A stretch of DNA of 64,000 nucleotides from Tubulanus polymorphus (taxonomy: Eukaryota > Nemertea > Palaeonemertea > Tubulaniformes > Tubulanidae): contig NC_134026.1 in NCBI RefSeq assembly GCF_964204645.1, forward strand, positions 9,869,450 to 9,933,449. The letters run 5' to 3'. Position numbers and translations under genes: made by a program. The notes beneath the pieces were generated by a model that worked only from the letters and a program-made list of their open reading frames with translations, searched no databases and was not told the DNA's origin. This document shows, piece after piece, positions 39,180-52,000 of this stretch (the first letter of the stretch is position 1; every line of letters begins with the position of its first letter).

Positions 39180-40065
39180 TTAATCAAGGAAATAATATTT
39201 CAATCGAGTGTATTCCTGGTTAATAATGGATTTTCCGTGGTCTTGGTTGCTTATGCAATGCAGATTTCGATTAAATGTTGACTGGTTTTTTAGCCTTCGA
39301 TCAGGGTATTGGGGATAAGTGGAGAGTTTATCTAGTCAAATGGAATGTGCTAGAACAGTAGACCTACTACAGAATTGAGAGACCAATTGAAACCTGTGGC
39401 GACTGAACCAATGGAAGTCAGCATGATTGACACAGTTAAAGTATGAAGAGGAGATCAAAAAATGCCCTTCATCACGAAAATTGTAACGGTTTCACACACC
39501 CACTCATGATTTCATCATAGTTTAATTGTAGTTATAAATATTCCTCCATTCGGAATAGATCAATTTCAAGACGGTAATTTTCGGTGTAGGAGTAACTTAA
39601 AGGTTTAGGCCTATATCTACATAGTGGTGGAAGTATCGGCTTCTTTCGTTCTGATCATCTAATTTTTCATTGCGAAGAAATGCATTACGTGTAATTTTCA
39701 GAAATTACAGTAACCGTACAGATAACTCAATAAACTTGATTTGAGTTAGACTTTAGGAGCCACCCCTGGGAAGTAATGAAATCGGTAACACTAGCATTGT
39801 GTCAAGGTTGCTACACTCTGAATAAGAAAGTGATCATTCTTAACGTCACCTCAAGTTGGAATAGTGTGTTAAAAAAACGATGTCACTGCTTGCAGAAGTG
39901 TATATTGTATGGTCGAATGGTTCTAGCGAGAAGCCGAAGTTTTGGAAACCATAAAACAAAAGCCATAACGTCCGTCTTTTTGGAAGATTCTCCTCGCTTT
40001 TTTGCCCATTTTTTTACATTCTCAATCAAGTCATCCAGTCCAAGTCAGTCAGATTTTGAAGAAAC
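39180..40065. other. WDR36 3' flank and receptor promoter region
   Basis: About 0.9 kb between the WDR36 stop and the receptor start codon, genes in tandem. It should contain the WDR36 3' end and the receptor promoter and 5' UTR. No coding sequence or clear TATA box was recognised. Confidence 0.5.
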
Positions 40066-43000
40066 ATGTCTGCTGCTGAAATAAGAAAACGAGTTGTTAC
40101 ACTGATTGTTCTGTCCTCCATTTTGCCTGGATCATTATCGTTACTGTTTTTGCAAGTAAAACCAGAAGCTCTCGGTAAGAATCGTCTAGGGCCTACTAGT
40201 TAGTTAACTACTAATCCGAATCGTTAGATTTTATTAGATTATAAAAGCTTACCAGGTAAGCTTTTATAATCTAATGGGCTTATATCAAAGCTACTGTAAG
40301 GATTAGGGTTTCGATAGAGTTAGGGTCTAGATAGTCTAGTACCTAGGCGTGGTTCCACTAAAAACGTCTAGGGCGAAAGTGCTCACATAAGGTTAATTTT
40401 CGTCCCTCATTTTGAGGGACGAGGCTTTGAGCGTCTATTTCACCCCTTAAAACACAATCAACTTACCTTAAACTGACTGTTCTGTAATCAGACGGAAGTT
40501 TAACTATTGTTTGGGCATAAATTTATAATCCTAAATAGCTTTTGAAGATCGTAGTAACTCAAAACTTTTGACTAGTCGCCTGAAAAAAATAGTTGAAGTG
40601 AAGCAACATAACAAATATGGCAGCTTTTCGTGTTGCATGATGGGAGGGTAAATTACGGATTCGGACTTAAACTTGCACTGACATTGATGCCAATGCAGAT
40701 ATTCTTGTTTCTTAAGGTGAAATTCACCAAAATTAATGCGTTTTATCAACAAGTAATCACATTTAGAGTAAGGCCTTAGTTTAGAAGGACACATTGAAGT
40801 TTCACATTTTATTAATTTAGTCCGTATTGGAAATCCCGATTGTGGCAATAAATTCAATTCAAATCAAATCAATAAATTCTCCGGTTCCCGATTTAAATCA
40901 TCAAAAACATTATTATAAAAGAAGTTTTCAAAGTCAACAAGGTAACTAATTAATTAATTTAAGTACAAAGGTTTGATTTGACATTAAAATCAGTTGTTGC
41001 ATTGCAAAAAACATGGGTTAACCTCTATATGGCACTTTTGTATGCACACCATGAACATTGCCAATGTAGCAACTTGAGAGTTTCAAAAATGACTCAAAGC
41101 ATTCGAGTCAAAAAGTCAATACCTCTAAAACACATACCGGTATTTAGTTAGTGAGTTTTGATACCACTTTCAGACTTAAGTCACTACTAGGTCCAATGAC
41201 AGAATTCTCTGAAATTTGACTTAAGAGTTAGTATAGCATTGAAATGATTTCATTTCAACTTTAGAGTTATACCTAACCACCAACTGTGGAAGATACAAAT
41301 AAGAATTACCTACGATTTGTATCATATATTTCAGTATTGTCAGTTGAAAATGAGCGCTATCACGGCGGATCATCGTATGTGCGTGAAAATTCGAATCTGA
41401 GATTGACGTGTAATTTGACGAGTAAATACCACGGTTCATCGACTTCGCAAGATCTCATCTTGCTACACAACGATAACAATTTAACGGATAAATTGATACA
41501 CGTTGACAACAACAGTGTACTGTATGAGAAAGCCAACGTGACGTCGCGTGATGCTGGATTTTATTTTTGTAAAATCAGCAACGAACGTACCGTTCAACCA
41601 ATCACGCGGGATATTCGAATTGATGGTGAGTACTTGTTTATTAGGCCTATATTTTGCTCGGATCTTGGTTTCTCAAGACTAACCCTATTCGATTATTCAG
41701 TTAATGTCACAGTGGGATGGTCTTTGAAGTGTTGGCCGCTCACTGTAAGCAGCCAGTGGGACTCGAATCCACTTGTCACTCAGCACTGATAGTGAATGCA
41801 GAGCATTCTCCTTATCCACTGAGCTACCGAGGCTGCTTACGAAATATTGTCTTGTCATCGAACTCTAGGGATTTTGCCGTGAAACATTTGTGCAATAATT
41901 TTCATTTGATGCGAACCAATTTCATAATATTTCTGATTGTTGGGCATTTCAAACCACTTTCCAAGTTGGTTTGGTATCCCTGGACCCCTAGTTTCATATC
42001 GTATTATTAATACCTAGGTATATTTAGCTAGCACAATCTATTGCAAAAATGTAGCTCATGACATGTGGTATGATTGTGTTAGTTTAAAGGCTATTGACCA
42101 TTGTAATAGTCACCAGGGGCATTAAATAGCCGAATACCTTAGTATTTTCATAATGTATTCGTCCATAGGCATATTTTGTAACCGCAATCAATGCAAAATT
42201 GCAGCTTGTGATATGTTCTTTGATTGTGGTGAGTTTTCAAGGTAGGCCTAGTTGTTTCTTAATTTGTTCATCCGGGGGTGTTGGATGTTGACATTTTTAG
42301 CTCGACCAGAGGTCAGTGGAACTGATAAGTTAGGGGGATTATCTGTTGTCATCTGTCGGTCCGTCTGTCTGACCATCAACTTTTGCTTCAATTTGCTGTT
42401 ACGCATGGTGAACGGAAAAAATGGCCAAGATGTACGTACGGGGGTGGGGTACTATTTGAACGCTCCCTCATGGCTCTATGTGTATACAACAAACCAATTG
42501 TATGCAAATTATCCTTGACTAAGGGTACGCGGTAATAATGCCAGAGGCAAAAATGCCATAGGTAATAATGCCAGAAGTAAAAATGCCAGAGGTAAAAATG
42601 CAAGGGGTGTAAAAATGCCAGAGGAAATAATGCCAGAAGGAAGGGTAAATTGATTCAATGATTATAAGAAACAAGCGTATCAAAACTTAAAAACTATTCG
42701 TCGAATTTTTGCTTTGATGTTATGAATTAGAGCATACTAACTCCAAAACTTTTTGGTTTTAATCACCATATCTATTTTTATACCTAGAAATATGCTTTAT
42801 CTAAACTGTGCATTCAATATGTAAACTCAGTGCATTCATTTGTTAATATTCATTAATTTAGAAATGTGTTACATATCACGATTATGTTCCCTTTTTTATT
42901 ACAATTATATAAGAATATGTGTTAATTTTCCAATTTCCAATGATCTCAAAATAAAGATATCAATAATTTCAATGATTTTATTGCAATTATATTAGACTTT

Positions 43001-46000
43001 ATTTTATAGGTTTGTGGTTCTCTTTATTTTTCAAATCAATTTTTCATTCCTTTTTTAGCCCACTTGGGACTTTAGTCCCAGCGGGCTATTGCGTTCACTT
43101 TTCGTCCGTCGTCCGTCCGTCCGTAGATGGAATCCAGTTATTTTGGGAAGTTTTGAAGACGCTTCAATGTAATGTCTTGGTATTTGGGTTACACATGTAT
43201 CTACTCTAGACACATCTTCAGCCCAAAAACTGGCCCTGTCAGAATCGAGATGGCCGACTGGCAGCCATTGTTGTTCGCCAAAATCAACACTTTTTACACA
43301 TTTTTGAACTTTTTGAGGGAAATTTTGAAGACGCTTTGATCAATTACCTTGATCTTTCGGATGTATGTGAATCCCCCCAGGGCCCATCAGCATAACAAAA
43401 ATTGGGTCGATTGGACTCAAGATGACCGTCCTATGACCTTTTTAGTGCCCAGAAATGTCAATTATGGCCCGAATTCTGAGTCCTGTAGCTCCCTACTGGT
43501 TTGCCATTTTTCATTGCAATTTGTGATGGGTATTCTTTGAAAAGGGAAATTTTATAACTGAGACAGGTATTTTTGATCAGCCAATTATGACGCAATTGGC
43601 GGCCATCTTGTTGTCATCAGTACTCATTCGTAGGTGGGAAAAAGTTTTTCCACATTATATTGATACCTAAGCGTATTTTGTTACCACAATCAATTAGAAA
43701 CTTGTAGCTCACAACGTGTTCTATGATTGTAGTGAGTTTCAAGGTCATTGGTTTTTGTATATGGCCACCAGGGGGCGATGAATAATACAATATCATAGTA
43801 TTTCTATATTATATTCGTATCATTGCATATTTTGTAACCACAATCAATTGCAAAGTTGTAGCTCATGACATCATCTATGATTGTGGCAAGTTTTAAGGCC
43901 ATTAGTTATTCTATATGGTCACCAGGGGGCGTTGAATAGTAGAATAACTTAGTATTTCCTAATTATATTGGTACCTAGGCATATTTTGTTACCATGATCA
44001 ATTACAAAGTTATGGTTCGTGACATGTTCTATGATTGTGGTGAGTTTCAAGGTCATTGGGTTTTGAATATGGTCACCAGAAGGTGTTGAATAGTAGAATA
44101 ACTTAGTATTTCCATATTAAATTGGTCACGAGGCATATTTTGTTATCACAATCAATTACAAAATCGTAGCTGCTGACAAGTTCTATGATTGTGGTGAGTT
44201 TCAATGTCATTGGTTTTTGTATATGGTCACCAGGGGGCGTTGAATATTGAAATTGTTAGATTTTTGAGCATTTGGAACCACTTCCCAAGTGGCCATGGTG
44301 TCCCTGGACCCCTAGTTTTAGTTTTTATTATCATAGGAATATGTTCTAAACGAATGTAGGAAAAAATTGCCAAGGAAAAAATGGCTAGGAAAAAATGGCC
44401 AAGGAAAGAATGGCCAAGGTATTTGCCTAGGAAAAAATGGCCACGGAAAAAAGGCCAAGGAAAATTTATGAGAACTACTGACAATGTTGATAAACATTAA
44501 GCTTTCAATTTAATGACATCATTTATTTTTCATGGGACTAAAAACAATTAAAATCAGTATAATGAGTTCAGAAATGTGATGAACTTACATTTAATTTCAT
44601 TATATATAATGAATATATCAAGAACTATCATGAAAGAACTATCATGCAAGTGGGCAATGGATAAACTTAATAGTGATAAACTTAAACTTAATAGATTAAC
44701 TAAATCAATATTTCAAAACATCTAAGTAAGCTATTAGGACACAGACTGTCTTAAATCATCAAAGGTAAATGCATTGAAATTGTGTGGTAATTTATATAGC
44801 AAACTGGTGTAGTGTCTGATAACGTCGAAGTGAGATATGCTCATCATAAATTAACCTCAGAAATCTAATAATCTCAAAAAGTGACATGTCAAAACATCAA
44901 TGCATTTGATTTCTTCTTAGTCAATGAAATGATGGTTAGTTTTCTATTTTATCTTCCTTGGCCATTTTTTCCTAGCCATTTTGTCCTTGGCCATTTTTAC
45001 CTTGCCCATTTTTTCCGTTCACCGTTCTAAACTGTGCATTCATTACGTAAAATCTAGTGAAAATAAGAATTTTCAGGTCCAATGTTAATAAAATCTTCAC
45101 TTAATTTTCCTCATATATCCTTCTGGCATTTTTTCCTCTGGCATTTTTACTTCTGGCATTATTACCTATGGCATTTTTACCTCAGTGGCATTATTACCTG
45201 GATTCTTGGCTAAGATATAGAATGTCTTCATTTGATTCTGTTCTACGAGCATTCGGTTGCTCGTAGGTCTGTGATACTTGGATGCCCTGCTCACTGTTAT
45301 AGTACAGATAGTACAGAAAACTTCAAAGATGTTTGATAGTGATAATGGTGGGACTACATGAAGTAGCCATAGGGAAACAGAAAGACGATGTATTATTTCA
45401 TAATATTCGGACAAATGCTGATGTTCACACCAACACTTTGTGTTGATAAACTCTCAGAAAACTGGTCAAAAATAATTGTTTCTCATCTCCGGTCATAGCA
45501 CACAGGAGACCCCTGTGGTAGCGACCAATCGCTAAAGCCTGGTGCAGATTGGTGTCTTTTTCAAGCGATTCTTGAGTGCAGCATATGGCAGGCGAAAACC
45601 AACAAAATATATATACAATGAAAAATGATAAAATGATGATGTAATGATGATAAAAAGATAGTGAAAAGCTGGTGATAACATAGTGAAAAGATCGTGATTA
45701 GACTGAAGATTATTCAACAATGATGTAGTGATAAAAGATAGATAAATGAACAGATCGAATGGTGAATAAATAGGTGATATGATGGAAAGATAAAATGATG
45801 GATGAAATGTAGGCCTAAATGGGTTATTATGCAAAGGCTGAAGCAATTTTTGTTGTCAAATATAGCCCAATAGGTGATAGAGACAATTATTCTTATCATA
45901 GAACTTTCATGTGTTGTGATGTATTTGAAACCAGGATGTTTTACTTAATCAACAACACTGGCCTGCATCAAAGTTCATATCAAAATATAGCTGCAAAGCA

Positions 46001-49000
46001 GCGATAATGGGTTTTCTGCACAGTCTTAGAATCCTGTTCAACGGTGGATTTCGACAAAGCATTTGATAAGGCACAACATCAACTAACATTACTAACTAAA
46101 CAGGCTATTAGGAAACAGTATCAATGATAGGTCGCCCAAATGGCTCAGCAGTTATCTCTGAACGAAAACTTGTAGCCGAAATCAACGGAACGCCACATTT
46201 TGGAATAAGTCGGTCTAACTAGTGGAGTCACGCAAGGTAGTATCCTAAGTCGTCTTCTGTTTAATATCCTGACAAATGACATACACAGTAACCCAAAATA
46301 TACCAGACCGAGTAAATTTCCAAAACGAACTTAACACGCTGTTCGACAAAAAAACTTAATGTTCCTACAAGAAAATCGAGTTCGAGTGAAAACAATTCAG
46401 TTTGGTTGAACAATACGCTTTTTTTTAACCAAAACTTTCTTCATTCCGACAAAAAAATGTGTTCGAATGAAAAGCTATGTTATTGTTGAAATGAAAATCT
46501 TTTTGTCCCGGCAAAAAAATTTGGTTGAGCGAAAACAATTTTTTCGAACGAATGTTTGAATGAAAACAATTCTGTTCGATTGAACAAAATACTTAATACT
46601 TTTGGTTCGGAGAAAAAACTTTTTACAATATACTTGTTCGAACGAAAAACATAATGTTCTGACAAGAAAATTCTATTCAAATTAAAACGATTCTGTTCGA
46701 TCGAACAATTGTTCGAACGAAAAACCTTTCGTTTGGAAAAAAAAAAAGTTTTTTCAACTTTGTTCTAACGATTTTTCAAATTGGTTCAATTGAAAAGAAT
46801 ATTATTGGTTGGAACGAAATAAATTTTGTTCCGACGAAAGAATTTTCAAGCGAAATACTTAATACTTTTGATCACTGATTCTGTAGGTGTTTTTTGTTCA
46901 TGAAAAATGGACCATAATAAGGGATTTGACCAAAAAAATTCTGCTCAAGTGCCGAGACATGGAAACCTAGAAAATCGAGAGAGTACCGGTATTGATGTAC
47001 AATAATCTAACATTAGTTTACTATTCATCAATAAATGGTCAAGGGCAGATCAAGAATGAATTTCCCTCGTTCATGTTATTTTCTGATAACAATAGAGTGT
47101 CTGAATACACAATCTATGATATCCCCAGTGCAACATTATTTTGTCTCAAAAAGAAATTGTCAGGCTAACCTTTAGAGAAATGAACTGAAACAGTCGACAA
47201 AAAAGGAAAGGTTGGTTCGATTTCCCTTGACTTTGAATAGGCATTTGACAGGGTGCCTCACCAACGTTTGAACGTAAGAAAATATGCAGCATAGGTATTC
47301 AAGGTAAAATTCTAGTTTGGATATCAGATATGACAGCAAGCTGGGAAGGCTATGACTGCTCTGTCTGATGAATATTAAGTGGGGTTCAAGGCTCTGCATT
47401 ATTTCTAAACATTATCAATGACATCTCTGAGAGATTCAAAGCTCCTACCAGCTTGAAACTTTTGTGGATGACCGTAAACTATATGTGGGGATAAAAAGTA
47501 TAGATGACCGTTATAGCATTCCAATCAGACTTAAACAGACTCAATGAATGGTCAAAAAATATGGCAATTATCCTTCAACCCAACTAAGAAATTTTCTATA
47601 ATTCCTGTCATTTTGAATACTTATGAGGCAGCTGTCAGAAAATGTGTTATCGCTGCTTTGCAGCTATATTGAAATTTGTTATTCTGCTCTATGTTTTGTA
47701 GGTAAACTAGTGTTACAGAATCTCGACTGTGAAGTAAAAAACTATGATTCCATGCAGTGTTTCATCAACACTAGCACAACAACAACCAATTGCACATTGA
47801 GTTATAATTGGAGGTAAGTTTTTAGCCCACTTGGGACTTGAGTCCCAGCGGCTATTGCGTTCACTTTTCGGCCGTCGTCCGTCCGTCCATCCGTAGACGG
47901 AATCCAGTTATTTTGGGAAGTTTTGAAGACGCTTCAATGTAATGTCTTGATATTTGGGTTACACATGTATCTACCCAAGACACATCTTCACCCAAAAACT
48001 GGCCCTGTCAGATTCAAGATGGCGGACTGGCAGCCATTGTTGTTCACCAAAACCAGCACTCTTTACACATTTTTGAACTTTTTGAGGGAAATTTTGAAAA
48101 TGCTTTGATCAATTACCTTGATCTTTCGTATGTATTTGAATCCCCCAAGGGCCCATCAGCATAATTTAAAAAATGGGTCGATCGAACTCAAGATGGCCGT
48201 CCTATGACCTTTTTAGTGCCCAAAAAAGTCAATTTTGGCCCGTAGCTTCTACTGGTTCTCATTCGAAGGTGGGAAAAAGTTTGTCCACATTATATCGAAA
48301 CCTAAGCATATTTTGTTACCACAATCAATTAGAAAGTTGTAGCTCATAACGTGTTCTATGATTTTTTTGAGTTTCAAGGTCATTGGTTTTCGAAAATGGC
48401 CACCAGGGGGCGTTGAATGATACAATAACTTATATATTATATTATATTTGTAGCTATGCATATTTTGTAACCACAATCAATAGCAAAGTGGTATCTCATA
48501 ACGTGTTCTATGATTGTGGTGAGTTTTAAGGACATAGTTATTCTATATGGTCACCAGGGGGGCGTTGAATAGTAAGATAACTTCAATTGATCAATTGCAA
48601 ATTTGTAGTTCATGACATGTTCTACAATTGTGGTGAGTTTCAAGGTCATTGGGTTATGCATATGGTGCAGGGGGCGTTGGATAATAGAATAACTTAGTAT
48701 TTCCATATTTAGTTGGTAACGAGGCATATTTTGTTATCACAATCAATTACAAAATTGTAGTTGCTCACATGTTCTACAATTGTGGTGAGTTTCAAGGCCA
48801 TTGGTTTTTGTATATAGTCACCAGGGGCGTTGAATATTGAAATTGATAGATTGTTGAGCATTTGAAACCACTTCCCAAGTGGGCATGGTGTCCCTGGACC
48901 CCTAGTTAGTTTACATGTATTCGCCAATCTGAATTCATGGGATTTCATGTCACATTTTGAAGGCTAGCTTATGGATGTTTGACGCAACTGAGATGTTAGT

Positions 49001-52000
49001 AAAGCTGGCGGAAAACGAACATTTTCCCAGAAAATAATTGTTTGTCAATCTGAATTCGCTATTCTGCTCTTAAGTGAAAGCGAAAATAAGCTTCATAGAG
49101 TGGAATCTTCTGGCGATTCCACTGGATTTTCATGCGTAAGCTCATGTAAAACTTCTTTACCTTATTTATTTTCTAGCCCAAAATTGTTTCAATGGACAGA
49201 ATGTCCATTGAATAAAAACTGGTGTTTGTTGGACAGTGTTTACACACAAACTGGTGTCTACCATTTCAAAGTGAAATGCGGCAATTTGTTTGAAACTGTC
49301 AGTGAGAACTACAGCTACAATCCGTCTGATATCGGTAGGTAAAATCTCTATGTTTAAATGAATTGGGTTTTTGGTTATTTGAAGGCACATGATTTTTAGG
49401 CATATTCGTAGAAGATGAAAATTGTCCTTTGATCTCGTGAGAGGCAAATGCCACATTGCTAGTCAAACTAAGAGTCTTTGGAAGTCATGACCAAGTTGGT
49501 GGTCGGTTAAATTGTCTTCAAAATAATACCATAATAGCTTGTTTTAGCTTTCAAAATGACGGTTACCAGTTGACGATAGATGAGAGTAAATGGAATAGAT
49601 GTGGGTCCGGAAGTTGTGACCTAAGATGATTATAATATTTCCAGAAAAATTGTCACCTTTTTTCTTTGTGCTTTTAGGATTTGCGACCCCCCTTTTCTCA
49701 ACGATGAACTCACCCAGATCAGGAATATTCTAAATAAGTTAGCTTATCCTAATGACCATTTGAATAAAGCTCTTTTTCGAGCCCGTCGCACCCATTTTTG
49801 TAATTCTCGAGTTTCGCGCCCTCAGAAACAGCCCATCGTCATACCTTTTGTTCCTTTCTTTGGAAAATCAAAAACCCTCGTCATCTTAACAAACAGCTCG
49901 TTTTCACTTACAATAACAAACTTAGTCATAACTTAACTCACAATTCCTGCAAAACGGAACCTTTGAACATTGGTGTATACAAAATCCCTTATAAAGTCTG
50001 TAATAAAATATATATTGGTGAAACTGGGTGTGATTTGAACAAGCGCCTCAGAGAACATAGAAATGACGTCAAAAACTTCAAACCCGAGAGTGGAGTAGCT
50101 AATCACGTTTATGAAACTAGTCACAATTTTGATTTTGATAATGCCGCTATAATCGTTCCCTGTCCCGATAAAACCAAACGTCACATTATGGAATCTGCCC
50201 TTATTATTGAAAATATGGATAAATGTTTTAATTTGAATAACGGTTTTTCTCACATTTTTGATCTCTATTGATCTCTAAATTTCTCGCTTCACTTGTACCC
50301 CCATTATTCTAATCCCGTTCGCTTGTTTTCCTCCGTTTGACACTTCCACTCACTCACTCCCTCCCTCACTCATTACTTGATTATCCCTTTGATGTTCTTG
50401 CCTTTTGTTTTTGTCTGATTACCCCTTAGTTTGTCTGCCTTTGACCCCTCTGGGCTTTGTTTTTAGATTACTTTAACCCCCTATAGTTTGTCGTTTGCCT
50501 TCTTTGTTTTCTTCCTTAGTGTTCCGGTTTTTTGGTTTACCTATGTTATGGCTGTTGGTTGGCAGTCTGCCTAGAGTATGTTAAATCGCGGCACAAAATT
50601 TAGTGGTAATACTTACGGGGTTGTCTTATATCGTGAAGCAAGTAGAATTGATGGGCGGAGGTCAGGCTGGTAAGCTTCGAACGGATGATGCAATATTTTT
50701 CGAGAAAAACGCGAAAAACATCGAAAATTCTTCGCTTTCTATAAGTTACTTGTGTTGACCTATATTTGAGTTTCCGACGTGAATACGGGAAATTCTCGTA
50801 ATTTCCGGGAATTTCGGCACCTCTGACGTAATTTCGGGAGACACAAAATGGCGAGCAATTCATTTTTTATTTGTGCCGAGCTTAGTTCGCTGTTAGTTTG
50901 TTCGGTTGTGAGGATTATAATAGAGTCGGCTATCTACTTTAGTATCTCGAACTTAGTAAGTGTGGCAATTTCTATAGCCCTAGCCCAGCTTTGTCTTGTC
51001 ATTGTCTTATTTTGATCGACTGACTTGTACAAAATACATTCTTTCTTTGAAAGAGTAATAGACGATGGCGTCATTCCGAGAGCCCGGCGTTTTTGGAGAG
51101 AGGCAGTCGACAAATGTTTGGCATCATTTTTGTTGAAATGAGAGTTAATTGGTTCCACACGTGTGCGCTTTTTCATTTGCTATTGCCGATGTTTTTGCGG
51201 TATATTGGCATTCTTCGCGTAACAGTGCGTACACACGTTTAAAATCTGCGCACTACGTAAATCAGCTGGTATGTAATCCATATATCTAACGTACGTACAT
51301 ACACACCGCAGTGCACGGCAAAGTGTATGTATACTCTGTTTTCACGTATTACCGCGCGTTGCACTACTGCACTCTCCTAGCGCGTATTATAAATACTGTC
51401 ATACGCTGTCTGTTCCTAATTTGGAAGTTTTTAATTGAAATAAGCTTTATTAGGAACGCTTTATTGTCGTGGATAATCATTTGAACTATTTCTGTGGCAA
51501 CTATAAATAACTGTGCCCCTCTTTTAACTTCGTTAGATACTTCGTCGATGGATACTTACATTAATATTTTAAGGTAACCTTAAAATATTATATAACTTAG
51601 TGAGAATAAAATGAGAATTTTGGAACTGTTTAATTGGCTTCATGGATTTTTATGCTAAATACAAAGAATTGCTAAATCACAGCCAATATCAAATTTTGTG
51701 TCATGCTTCCCAGAGCCCTTATAGTTTTCTGGACATATCTAAACCAAAACTAGCAGCCACGACGCAAGTGGAAATCAAAATGAATACATGTATAATTGTA
51801 CGTTCTTCTAGATAGTAGAAAGGTAAACCACTTTGCCTATGGCAAATTATTATTTAATTACTTTAATCTAATCCTTTAATCTCTATCATTTGTCATATTC
51901 TTGTATAAATATCCTGTTATTTTATTTTGTTCTCAGTACGCCTGATGATGGCTAACAGTTGTTAGCCGAAAGACGCTCCTCAAATATAATCATTCTGATA

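Larger units (their letters stand above)
42530..45205. mobile_element. outer element with tandem AATGCCAGAGGTAA termini, carrying nested repeats
   Basis: The left end (42530-42645) is a run of ~15-bp words such as GGTAATAATGCCAGAGG and AAAAATGCCAGAGG. The right end (45120-45205) is the inverse (CTGGCATTTTTACCTC, GGCATTATTACC). Matching subterminal words (CTAAACTGTGCATTCA) occur at ~42797 and ~45028. Inside lie the 154-bp array (43050-44320) and the GGCCAAGG MITE (44350-45022). It is non-coding and sits in receptor intron 2. Confidence 0.7.

Noticed and set aside
49933-50253. Long minus-strand open frame
   Set aside because: It is antisense to the Penelope GIY-YIG domain, whose plus-strand translation is clearly homologous.
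50848-51015. 55-residue hydrophobic open frame (MASNSFFICAEL...)
   Set aside because: Short, without homology that I recognise or splice support, and within a repeat-rich intron; a real membrane peptide is not supported.
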